NCBI GenBank assembly: GCA_016208875.1
Contig: JACQXD010000100.1
Coordinates: 1-34,948 of the forward strand
Reading direction: 5' to 3'
Length of the DNA: 34,948 nt
Origin: Nitrospirota bacterium
GTDB lineage: Bacteria; Nitrospirota; Thermodesulfovibrionia; Thermodesulfovibrionales; UBA1546
In this document: in pieces, positions 19,468 through 28,503 of the stretch
How the letters are laid out: every line of letters starts with the position of its first letter
Position numbering within the stretch: position 1 is the stretch's first letter
Translations under genes and position numbers: made by a program
The notes under the pieces: model-generated
The model's input: only the letters and a program-made list of their open reading frames with translations
Told to the model about the DNA's origin: nothing
Databases searched by the model: none

Positions 19468-20669
19468 GGTTTGTAGCACCTATTGCACCTTATACATTCG
19501 GATATCAGGGGCATCGGTTTATTTCCAATGGGGCAGTCATGCCTGCTCGGATAACCGCCTGCTTTCCGTGATAAAATTCCTGTGAATGCAGCAACGGGAC
19601 AGAGATACCTACACCAAAACCTTTCTATTTTTAGATTTGCGAGAAGTGTTATAACAACGAGAGACCATGTAAGATAATTGCCGTGGAAAGAAAAAAGCGT
19701 AACATAGGTCTCATAGTTACCAAACTCGATCTTCCTTGTTATAAAAACCGTAATTATAATTGATGCAAGCAGAAAGTATTTTAGCCGCCTCCATCCGTCA
19801 TCTGCCTCAATAGGAACAACCCATTTTTTAAAAGGGAGCCTTCCGATGAATTCGGACAATGCACCGAATGGGCAGAGCCATCCGCAGTAAATTCTTCCGG
19901 CTATGATTATTGATATTATCGTGCCGACAACGATGACATACCAGAGGATAGATGAAGACGGCCTTAAAAGCACAAGGTTGAATACATGGAGTATAGAGAA
20001 CGGTGTTGAGAGATAAAGACCGATAATAAAGACACCCGCAACCAGACATACATCTCGTATCCTAAGAAATTTTTTTGTCTTCCTTGTAATGAAATATAGT
20101 GCGAGAGATAGAGAAAACAGCAGCAGATATGATATCCACTTTATATCATGTGCTGTCTTTATCCCTGTCGGTTCCGTATCTATGCCGTAGACATTCGAGG
20201 CAACTATTCGCGAAGATTCCCTTACGGTCTTTGCCATAGCCTCAACACTTACAGTAGCCCTGCTTATGCCGTCTATGTCTTTGTCAATCTCAAATCTATC
20301 GGTTACGCCCTTGCCGAGAAAGCTGCTTAAGTATTGTTGGGTCTCCATATAGTGAACATAATTTTTTGTTTCTTTATGTTCGAGTATCTTTATCCCGGTG
20401 ATCTTTCCATCGGGGTTCAATGCGAGGAGAAGTTTTATCGGGCCTGCATATCCCCTGATAGAAGGTGTAACGTCATAGGTATTAAATGCAGCGATGCCTT
20501 CACTTGAGATATAATGCGGCGGATTGCCTTTTTCCCCGGAAAATATTATGTCGGGTGCTATCTCCTTGAGATATATCCTCTCATCAATACGCTTTTCAGG
20601 ATTCAGAATATACCCCGCAGCGATAGAAAGGAGCAGCGTTGTTAATAAAAGTATTCTAAAGGCGCTCAT
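19452..20669 (-). CDS. NosR/NirI-like membrane protein: FMN-binding domain plus polyferredoxin-type membrane domain
   Basis: FMN-binding domain with DGISRATVSVEAMAKTVRES; GRIYCGWLCPFGALSEFIGRLP, CRYLCPVAAFTGIL, CIRCNRC. Confidence 0.8.
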   Translation of the reverse strand: MSAFRILLLTTLLLSIAAGYILNPEKRIDERIYLKEIAPDIIFSGEKGNPPHYISSEGIAAFNTYDVTPSIRGYAGPIKLLLALNPDGKITGIKILEHKETKNYVHYMETQQYLSSFLGKGVTDRFEIDKDIDGISRATVSVEAMAKTVRESSRIVASNVYGIDTEPTGIKTAHDIKWISYLLLFSLSLALYFITRKTKKFLRIRDVCLVAGVFIIGLYLSTPFSILHVFNLVLLRPSSSILWYVIVVGTIISIIIAGRIYCGWLCPFGALSEFIGRLPFKKWVVPIEADDGWRRLKYFLLASIIITVFITRKIEFGNYETYVTLFSFHGNYLTWSLVVITLLANLKIERFWCRYLCPVAAFTGILSRKAGGYPSRHDCPIGNKPMPLISECIRCNRCYKPHSPH

Positions 20670-20692
20670 ATCTTATCCGGTGTATATAAATG

Positions 20693-21439
20693 TTATTTGC
20701 TCAGACTCTCGACAAGCCGCTTCAGTGACTTCATCTCCTCGTAGATAACGCTCAGAACCAATGTCCGCAAACTGTTTAAATTGCCCTTATTTGATTTCTG
20801 CATTGCATCTATGTATTCAGCACGCCTTATCGGCGGAATAATAACAGGGCAGTATCCGTTTTTCATGGCAAAAATACTCAGGAGAAGCCTTCCCATCCTT
20901 CCGTTGCCGTCCATGAACGGATGGATTGACTCAAATTCTGCATGAAGGTCGCTTGCATCTTCAAGGGGGTGCTTGCCTTTTACATCTTGGTTCAAGTTCT
21001 CGATATGTTTTTCCATCAGTTCAGGCACTTTCTGATAATCAGGCGGCAGATAATCCGTTCCAGTAATGATTACATTCTTTTTTCTGTAAATACCGGCATT
21101 CCCGGTATCTATCTGTTCAAAAAAAAGCTTATGCAGAAATAAAATATCTTTCTCGACAATCGGCTTTTCCAGAAGGGAGTAAATATGGTCAAAGGCCTTT
21201 GCATGTCCAATTGCCTCATAATGCTCTCTCAGGGACTTTCCGCCAATAGTTATCCCGTCTTCAATAATTACCTTTGTCTCTGATTCTGTGAGAGTATTTC
21301 CCTCGATAGCATTGGATGTATAAGTCAGCCCGATTCGATAATAGTCTTTTAGTTGTTTTACAACATGGTCCGAAAACGGGCGATAGCCATCGAGGACGGA
21401 TTTGAGGGAGGAAAGGTTAGAGAGGATGTCGTTATTCAT
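20693..21439 (-). CDS. Fic family AMP-transferase-like protein
   Basis: HPFMDGNGRMGR active-site motif; N-terminal SNAIEGN matches the (S/T)xxxE(G/N) inhibitory motif. Confidence 0.93.
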   Translation of the reverse strand: MNNDILSNLSSLKSVLDGYRPFSDHVVKQLKDYYRIGLTYTSNAIEGNTLTESETKVIIEDGITIGGKSLREHYEAIGHAKAFDHIYSLLEKPIVEKDILFLHKLFFEQIDTGNAGIYRKKNVIITGTDYLPPDYQKVPELMEKHIENLNQDVKGKHPLEDASDLHAEFESIHPFMDGNGRMGRLLLSIFAMKNGYCPVIIPPIRRAEYIDAMQKSNKGNLNSLRTLVLSVIYEEMKSLKRLVESLSK

Positions 21440-21441
21440 TG

Positions 21442-21612
21442 TTAACGGATGGGCAACTCTCTGACACGGTATCTATCGTCTTCAATCATTACAATCTCAT
21501 GGTCTTTTGCTTTTGGTAATCCCTTGTCGCTTATCCGGTAAATATCGTGTCCGAGGGATTTTAAATAACTTACTGTTTTAGGCGAAATAGGCATGTCTGC
21601 CAGAAACTTCAT
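21442..21612 (-). pseudogene. DUF5615-type PIN-like toxin with its central part missing
   Basis: MKFLADMPISPKTVSYLKSLGHDIYRISDKGLPKAKDHEIVMIEDDRYRVRELPIR*; ATGA overlap with the DUF433 gene; only 56 aa. Confidence 0.7.
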
Positions 21613-21851
21613 TTATGACTTCCGGCAATGGCAACGTTTTTTTCGCTTGTGAGCCATGCTGCATATTCAATGCACTGCTTAATGTCTTCTTCCTCTATTT
21701 CAGGATAGTCATCTTTTATTTCTTTATTAGTTTTGCCGGCAGCAAGAAGTTTAAGAATTAGGGTTACAGGTATTCTCATGCCTCTTATGCAGGGCTGTCC
21801 CCGAAATACTTCAGGGTCAATAGTTATGCGATCTAAAGTCTTAAACATCAT
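21609..21851 (-). CDS. DUF433 antitoxin-like protein
   Basis: RITIDPEVFRGQPCIRGMRIPVTLILKLLAAGKTNKEIKDDYPEIEEEDIKQCIEYAAW. Confidence 0.9.
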   Translation of the reverse strand: MMFKTLDRITIDPEVFRGQPCIRGMRIPVTLILKLLAAGKTNKEIKDDYPEIEEEDIKQCIEYAAWLTSEKNVAIAGSHK

Positions 21852-22160
21852 CCACCTCCTTTGAGGATTATTTTATCATAAAAGCTATCTTCGCAGGTTA
21901 GAAGATATAGCTTCCTTTTTGTATGGACTTTTGCGCTATGGAACTTGCGTTGTCGAGGGTGGATTAACTGCGCATTTGAAAATGCTGCCTCCGCTTTTGC
22001 TTAAGTCAGAACTTAGCGTCTCCAAACTCCTTCATCTTCTTAAGTATCTCGTTTTGCAAATTAAGATCTTCAATTAAAAAGTACTCACAACCTGTCCCTC
22101 TCCCTCTTCCCCGCTAAAAACTTCTCCGTTGTTATCAATGTAAGAAAAGATTTTTATGCT

Positions 22161-22439
22161 TCAATAACTATCTTTACGGGAATCGGCTGCTATCATGTAA
22201 ACCATGCGTTCCTTTTCATTAATCTCATAAAAAAACCTGTAATTCCCGATCCTGTATCGCCATGTGTCGGGCTTGTAGTTTTTTAATTTCTTGATATTTT
22301 TTCCGAGATATGGATTGTTACGCAATCGGGGATATACATACTCCACTAATTTCTTCCGGATCCTTTCACCCTGACCCTCGAAATCTTTTGTCAGGTCTAC
22401 AAGAAACTGTTCAGTCTCAAAAATTCTGTACTTATCCAA
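22161..22439 (-). CDS. RelE/ParE-family toxin
   Basis: YRIFETEQFLVDLTKDF...NNPYLGKNIKKLKNYKPDTWRYRIGNYRFFYEINEKERMVYMIAADSRKDSY. Confidence 0.88.
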   Translation of the reverse strand: MDKYRIFETEQFLVDLTKDFEGQGERIRKKLVEYVYPRLRNNPYLGKNIKKLKNYKPDTWRYRIGNYRFFYEINEKERMVYMIAADSRKDSY

Positions 22440-22674
22440 CCAACCTGCCCTTTCTCATTTTTGCGTGGCTATGCCCCTTCTCAAGCTTCTTAAGCAGTCT
22501 TGTATTTGAAAATATTTCTTTCATTTCAAAGTCATCAACAAGCATATCCTCATCCAGTTTTTTTAAGGCGAGCGTTTCTATCAGATTGGAGATGCTTCTG
22601 TGTTCATCGCTTGCAGCATCGCTGAATTTCTTGTAAATTTCATCTTCTAACCGCAAAGTTATTGTTTTTGGCAT
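22432..22674 (-). CDS. Ribbon-helix-helix antitoxin-like protein
   Basis: KTITLRLEDEIYKKFSDAASDEHRSISNLIETLALKKL; overlaps the RelE-like toxin by 8 nt. Confidence 0.85.
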   Translation of the reverse strand: MPKTITLRLEDEIYKKFSDAASDEHRSISNLIETLALKKLDEDMLVDDFEMKEIFSNTRLLKKLEKGHSHAKMRKGRLVG

Positions 22675-22785
22675 TTGCTTTCACCTTCCTTCGTTTTGCT
22701 TCTAATTATAGAATAATGCTTTTAAAAAATTGTTTCAAGCAAATATAATACACATCTTTCAGCCTTAACCCTCTCTCCTTATTAG

Positions 22786-24882
22786 CTAACCTCCATTCCT
22801 TATCAAAAAAAGTAGGCTTAGAGACATTATCTTTATCAATACCACAAAGAGGATCGTGTTTTGAATTCCGAATAAAGGCACAAAGAATATTGCCGTCAGA
22901 AGAGCACCTAAAAAAGAGCCTGCAAGGTCAAAGGCATAAAGCTGTCCTGCAACACGTGCGGAAACGCCCTCCTTCATCAATTGATTTGCCGCCGCAAATT
23001 CCGCACCTGCGATCACGCCGGTCAAAAAACTCAACGTATAGAATAAAATCTCCCTTGTAAAAAAAACCGGAGAAGAGACTAAGAGCAGTATAGTTAATAT
23101 CTCGAACAGCTTAAAACCCCTCAAAGGTCTTTTTATCCCTTTACCGATATAAGCGCCTGCTGCAACCCCGATCATAAAGACTGCCGTTATAAGGCCTATC
23201 ACCTCATAGATATACCCGAATACCGTCTGGTAACAGAGGATTATTATCATTGAAAACGCCATGGCAGAATATCCGGTTGTAAAGATGGAGTAATAAAGAG
23301 ATACTTTTTTTCTCCATGAAACAACGGCTCCGATGAAGAATAAGACGGCTGCAAAGGTCACCAGAGGGTTGCCGTAATCGAGGATAAACATCAGGGCATT
23401 GCCTTTCTGTATCTCCGCCCATAACATCAGATTATATAAATAGGCAACAGGTCTACGATCCTCATTCACCGCTTTAACCTTTCCGAGCCTTTCCTTAACC
23501 ATATTCACTTTTAAGGGAGAAAAGGCGTCTCTTAATATATAGGGGTGAAAATATTTTGTTTCGATCCCTTTTTTAGAGAACCTGTCTTCGAGTAATCCGG
23601 GATCGGTATTGATAAAGGTATCGGAAGCGATCAGGATGCCATATTCCCCGGATGAGAGTTCGACATGCCGAAAAACTTTTTTTAGCGAATTATATATAGA
23701 GCCGTTAGCCGTCTGCATCCTTTTCCCTACATAACCGAATGCCGTTGGAAGGGATAATAATAGCTCGCCGTCCTGTTTTAATGCACTCCTTACCTCTCTA
23801 AAGAACTCAACCGTATAAAACCTGTTTATGTTTGCCGTGGAAGGTTCGGGGAGATTAAAAACGATTAGGTCATAATGCGGGCGATTTAATGTCTTTATAA
23901 ATCTCCTTGCATCCACCGTTATTATCTTCAACCTCTTATCATCGAGATAATCCCTGTCTTTTTTATTGAGGATATCTAATGAAACATTTATCATCTCCGC
24001 ATCTATCTCTACGAAGTCTATACCGGCTATCGGGTATTTCAGGAACTCCCTTAAAACAGCGGGAGAACCTCCTACTAACAATATGCTGCCGGCAGAAGGA
24101 TGAAGCGACATCGGCAGATGTGCCTTCAATTCCTCTGCCTGAGGGTCGGGATATGAAAACTGGAATTTCCCGGCCCCATACACATTTGCCTGCCCTTTTT
24201 CATTTAAGACCCTTATTTCCCCGTATTTCGATTCTACCCGTTTGACGAGGGTAAAGCCCTTCCATTGAATTGATCTGTTTATCCTATCGGTTCCAAGATA
24301 AAGAAGGAGGGGGATCAAAAAAAGGACAATGAGAAATTTCTTTCTAAGAAGGGATAATGCTATAAGAGCATTTATTAGACTGACGGTAAGCAAAAGGACA
24401 AAGGGGTTAACTCTGCCGGATAGCACTAAAGTGAATAAGGTGCCGCCGATAAAAGCACCTATCGCCTCAAGGCCGTACGCCTTTGAAGAATCGCCTTTCA
24501 GATGAGAAACGGCTAACGGGAACTGGAAACCGAGGATAAAACATATAGGTGTAATGGCGATGATTGTCGAGATTATTACAGTTGTCAGAGGGATCGTCTC
24601 GCCATGCTCAAGAGAAAAAATAAGTCTAATTAAGTCGCTGAAGATAACCGTGGGCTGAACCAGAAAAGCAATTAGTAAAAAGGATATTCCGAATGCGTGT
24701 TTTATTTTGAACCTGTGGCCTGCGTAACTTCCTATTCCTACTGCTGAAAGCCAGACAGAGAGGGTTATACCGATATCGAGTTCGTTCCCTGAGAATACCG
24801 ACATGAGCTGCCGCAAGGCCGTTATCTGCATGAGGATCGAGGTTAGTCCCACTACGATGATGGGAGTCACGTGAGTTTTCAT
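22786..24882 (-). CDS. Polytopic membrane protein with spermidine synthase-like domain
   Basis: Many TM segments flanking ILLVGGSPAVLREFLKYPIAGIDFVEIDAEMINVSLDIL...DARRFIKTLNRPHYDLIVFNLPEPSTANINRFYTVEFFREVRSALKQDGELLLSLPT. Confidence 0.88.
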   Translation of the reverse strand: MKTHVTPIIVVGLTSILMQITALRQLMSVFSGNELDIGITLSVWLSAVGIGSYAGHRFKIKHAFGISFLLIAFLVQPTVIFSDLIRLIFSLEHGETIPLTTVIISTIIAITPICFILGFQFPLAVSHLKGDSSKAYGLEAIGAFIGGTLFTLVLSGRVNPFVLLLTVSLINALIALSLLRKKFLIVLFLIPLLLYLGTDRINRSIQWKGFTLVKRVESKYGEIRVLNEKGQANVYGAGKFQFSYPDPQAEELKAHLPMSLHPSAGSILLVGGSPAVLREFLKYPIAGIDFVEIDAEMINVSLDILNKKDRDYLDDKRLKIITVDARRFIKTLNRPHYDLIVFNLPEPSTANINRFYTVEFFREVRSALKQDGELLLSLPTAFGYVGKRMQTANGSIYNSLKKVFRHVELSSGEYGILIASDTFINTDPGLLEDRFSKKGIETKYFHPYILRDAFSPLKVNMVKERLGKVKAVNEDRRPVAYLYNLMLWAEIQKGNALMFILDYGNPLVTFAAVLFFIGAVVSWRKKVSLYYSIFTTGYSAMAFSMIIILCYQTVFGYIYEVIGLITAVFMIGVAAGAYIGKGIKRPLRGFKLFEILTILLLVSSPVFFTREILFYTLSFLTGVIAGAEFAAANQLMKEGVSARVAGQLYAFDLAGSFLGALLTAIFFVPLFGIQNTILFVVLIKIMSLSLLFLIRNGG

Positions 24883-24893
24883 GAGTATTCTTT

Positions 24894-25331
24894 CTAAGAA
24901 TTTGTTCGGAATTTTTTTATTATCTCTTTTGTCGCCAGTTTTTTCAAAAACCTCCCCCTTTTCTTTTTATCCTTAATTTCAATCATAGCCTTTGCGCGTA
25001 ATTTTTTAAGAGAGTTCAGATATTTCCCAAACTCAGGGCTGTAGAGTTTTTCGAGATCCTTTCTAAGGAATGCATTCCGAAGATCACCTTTTTTATATCC
25101 GCGTGGAATATATTTTATATTTCCACCGGAACCTTCTTTTTTTAATCTCTGCGTCAGCGTTGGGCTTATCACGGTTATTACCGCCCCTGCCTTAAGCAGT
25201 GATAAGACTTTTCTTTCTGCAACCCTGCCTCCGCCGGCTACAACGCATTTTTTGTTTTTTAATCTTAAAAAAACAGGATAATACACAGGCGTAACAGACG
25301 ATACGGGTTTTGTATTTATTAAGGGTCTCAT
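24894..25331 (-). pseudogene. Precorrin-2 dehydrogenase (siroheme synthase N-domain-like) with in-frame internal deletion
   Basis: YYPVFLRLKNKKCVVAGGGRVAERKVLSLLKAGAVITVISPTL...GDLRNAFL is directly followed by RKDLEKLYSPEFGKYLNSLKKLR; the usual middle segment (VIAATD...CxFIxPA...ISTGGxSPALAxxI) is absent. Confidence 0.8.
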
Positions 25332-25352
25332 AATTGAATAGACATTATTCAG

Positions 25353-25429
25353 AAAATCTCCCCTCGCCCCTCTTTGCCAAAGAGGGGTATTATTCCTCCC
25401 TTTGGCAAAGGGAGGTAAGGAGGGATTTT
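25353..25429. repeat. Two-hairpin intergenic repeat element
   Basis: CCCCTCTTTG-c-CAAAGAGGGG and CCTCCCTTTG-g-CAAAGGGAGG, bounded by AAAATCTCCCCT ... AGGAGGGATTTT. Confidence 0.85.
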
Positions 25430-25485
25430 ATAAATATTCAATGTCCACATTATTATGCGAAGATTAATAATTTAGGCTTTACGCT

Positions 25486-26235
25486 TCACGGTTTAATGGA
25501 TAACAGTTCGCTTTTTGCTTCCGGCACAAGCTTATTATTCGGATATTTTTCTATTAGGAGTTTGAAATATTCCTCAGCCTTCTTCTTTTCGCCGAGCTTT
25601 TTATATGACAATGCAAGGTGATATAGAACATCCGCTTCTTGTTTAAAACCGGGGAATCTTTGGAGGAGTCCCTCAAATCTTTTGATAGCCGCATCGTAAG
25701 ATTCTTTTTTATAATAAAAAGTGCCTACACCGAATTCATGATCGGAGAGTGTCTCTTTACTTTTTTCGATCCTAACCGCAATTTCCTCCTTATATGGATT
25801 TCTCGGAAACAATCTCTTCAGCCTCTCGAATTCTTCGAGTGCCCTCGACGCTGCACCATAACCCCTATCCGGACTCTCTATCTGGTTGAAATATATCATA
25901 GCAATCTGGTACTGGGCGTAAGGTGCAAATTTATCTTCAGGGTATATCTCTAAAAACTTCCTGTACTCTTCGATGGCATGGTCGTTATCCTCTTCCTTGA
26001 TATATATTTCTGCGATCCTCTGTTGTGCGAGAGGGGCGTACTTTTTTGTGAGGTCCCTGCTCTTGATCTCGAGAAAGGCCGTTCTTGCCTCTTCATAATC
26101 CTTTTTCGCCATGAGCTCATTTGCCTTTTCCCATGCCCTCTCGACCTCGAATGTTTCATCGGGTTTTACGGACGGTTTTTTCGAACACGATACGATAAGA
26201 ATGATTGATAAAAGCAGCAGAATTATTTTTTGCAT
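25486..26235 (-). CDS. bamD: BamD/YfiO-like outer-membrane lipoprotein with TPRs
   Basis: Lipobox IILIVSC|SKK; TPR-like repeats (EARTAFLEIKSRDLTKKYAPLAQQRIAEIYIKEEDNDHAIEEYRKFLEIYP). Confidence 0.8.
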   Translation of the reverse strand: MQKIILLLLSIILIVSCSKKPSVKPDETFEVERAWEKANELMAKKDYEEARTAFLEIKSRDLTKKYAPLAQQRIAEIYIKEEDNDHAIEEYRKFLEIYPEDKFAPYAQYQIAMIYFNQIESPDRGYGAASRALEEFERLKRLFPRNPYKEEIAVRIEKSKETLSDHEFGVGTFYYKKESYDAAIKRFEGLLQRFPGFKQEADVLYHLALSYKKLGEKKKAEEYFKLLIEKYPNNKLVPEAKSELLSIKP

Positions 26236-26263
26236 TATGTTATTTAAACTTTAAGATATATAT

Positions 26264-26678
26264 TTAGTCAAGGCCGGTATTTTGTCTCAAGGTATCTTTT
26301 TCTTTCCGGCTTAATAAATTGATAAATACATTTACCACCATCGGGTCGAATTGTAACCCGGCCTCCCTTTTCAGTTCTTCTATGGCCTCGTCCTTCATCA
26401 CCTGTCTTTATATCAATCGTATTACTGAAATTCCCTCCGGCTATTATTTCCGAACTGCCCTTATATAAATTTCTAATGGGACGGACAATGCTTTTTGAAA
26501 CGTATCCGTGCATAATCCCTATGGCGATTATCAGGAGTATTACACACTCTGCAAAGCACAGTACGGATTCACTAATACCGGGTATGTGTAAAGGGATAAG
26601 ATAAAAAGAGACATGGGCCGATAAGAAACCCGCAAGGATCAGCAGACTTATAATATTAAATCTTCTTTCTATCCTCAT
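26264..26678 (-). pseudogene. HAMP-domain membrane protein fused out of frame to the C-terminal tail of an HD-GYP protein
   Basis: ORF frame: two TM segments and HAMP (VRPIRNLYKGSSEIIAGGNFSNTIDIKTGDE). From 26398, the other frame reads MKDEAIEELKREAGLQFDPMVVNVFINLLSRKEKDTLRQNTGLD*, like the end of HD-GYP domains. Confidence 0.75.
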
Positions 26679-28436
26679 GCCTTCTCTTCTTCTCGATACT
26701 TATGAGTAAGAGCGATACCGCTGCAGGAGTGACGCCGGGGATCCTGCCTGCTTGACCAAGATCGGTAGGCATTACATGCTGAAGTTTACCGAGAATCTCT
26801 TTTGAGAGACCGTTCACCGAAGTATAGTCAAATCCGTTAGGGATCTTCCTTGCCGCGATCTTTTTAAGTTTTTCCGCCATCTCTAACTGTCTGGTAATGT
26901 AGCCGCTGTATTTTGTCTGTATCTCAACCTGTTTTTCTATATCGGCAGTAAGGGCTTTTTCAGAAGGAGAAAATCTCTTTATAAAACCATAGCCTATTTC
27001 CGGTCTCTTGAGAAGTTGTTCGAGACTTATGTCTTCGGATACCGGAGAGGCATTGATGGCTGCAAGTGCATCATTGATAACTGACGGCTTAAGCCTTGTC
27101 TTCCCGATCCTCTCAAGTTCCTCGGATATGAGACTCCTTTTCTCTTCAAATTTTTTGTAGTCATTATCCCCGATAAGACCGATCTTGAACCCCTTTTTCA
27201 TCAATCTGAGATCGGCATTGTCATGTCTTAAGAGATCAGAGGCTCTTCCCCTCTTAGTTTTAAGGATGCGTTTATCCCTGCCATCAGTCCCTGAGCAGCC
27301 GCCTCCTCGTATCCAGATGTGCCGTTGATCTGGCCTGCGAGAAAGAGTCCTTCGATTAATTTTGTCTCAAGGGTTTGCCTGAGCTGTGTCGGGAAAACAA
27401 AGTCGTACTCTATTGCATACCCCGGCCGCATTATCTCGGTATTTTCAAGTCCGGGTATGGTACGCACAAGCTTCACCTGAACATCATATGGAAGGCTGGT
27501 GGATATACCGTTTGCATAATATTCCTTTGTCTCGAGACCCTCGGGCTCTAAGAAGACCTGATGCCGCGGCCTCTCCGAAAATCTGACGACCTTATCCTCT
27601 ATAGAGGGACAGTACCTTGGTCCGATCCCATTGATCCTTCCACTGTAAAGCGGTGAACGATCGAGATTGTTGAGGATTATCCTGTGAGTCTCGGAATTGG
27701 TATATGTTATATAACATGGCAGTTGAGGATTCGTGATCCTTTCGGTGTTGTGTGAAAATGGCATCGGAGGTTCATCTCCGTATTGTGGTTCTGTCTTTGA
27801 AAAGGCGATTGTCCTTGCGTCGAGCCTTGGCGGCGTCCCGGTTTTCAATCTACCCATCTTAAATCCGAGTTCCTTCAATGATCCCGAAAGTCCGACGGAT
27901 GGAAATTCGCCTGCCCTCCCGGCGGCAAAGTTATCGAGACCGATATGGATCAACCCCTTAAGGAAGGTCCCTGTTGTCACTATTGCGGCAGCAGCACCGT
28001 AAAAAACATCGAGAGATGTAAGGATGCCCTTTATTTTGTTGTCCTCTGTAACTATCTTCTCTACGGACGCCTGCTTTATATCGAGGTTTTGCTGTGATTC
28101 AAGGACCTTTCGCATCAGGAGTCTGTATAAGACTCTGTCTGCCTGTACCCTTAATGACCACACAGCAGGCCCTTTTGACTTGTTTAATACCCTGAACTGT
28201 ATCCCTGCCTTATCCGTCACTTTTGCCATCTCGCCGCCGAGGGCGTCTATCTCGCGTACAAGATGTCCCTTTGCAAGCCCTCCGATGGCAGGGTTGCACG
28301 ACATCTGCGCGATTGTGTCCAGATTCATTGTGATAAGGCATGTGGAAAGTCCCATCCGGGATGAAGCAAGTGCAGCCTCGCAGCCTGCATGGCCTGCTCC
28401 AATAACAATCACGTCATAATCTCGGTCTTTAAGCAT
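26656..28436 (-). pseudogene. mnmG: tRNA uridine-5-carboxymethylaminomethyl modification enzyme MnmG, split in two ORFs by a short deletion near 27220
   Basis: N-part [22 protein letters not shown]...[36 protein letters not shown]-part, in another frame, [20 protein letters not shown]...LQHVMPTDLGQAGRIPGVTPAAVSLLLISIEKKR. About 35 expected residues between them are missing. Confidence 0.9.
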
Positions 28437-28503
28437 TAATTTATTATACTATAATGGAGAATGGAATCCGATTTGAGTATAATATTCACAAACGGAGGTT
28501 ATT

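Noticed and set aside
22006-22095. Minus-strand peptide CEYFLIEDLNLQNEILKKMKEFGDAKF*
   Set aside because: Looks like the C-terminal remnant of some gene, but the family cannot be recognised and the upstream frame is short; too weak for a call.
24864-24880. Second parS-like core TCACGTGA (gagTCACGTGAgtt)
   Set aside because: Only the central 8 bp match; the flanking TGTT/AACA are missing, and it lies in the start of a coding sequence.
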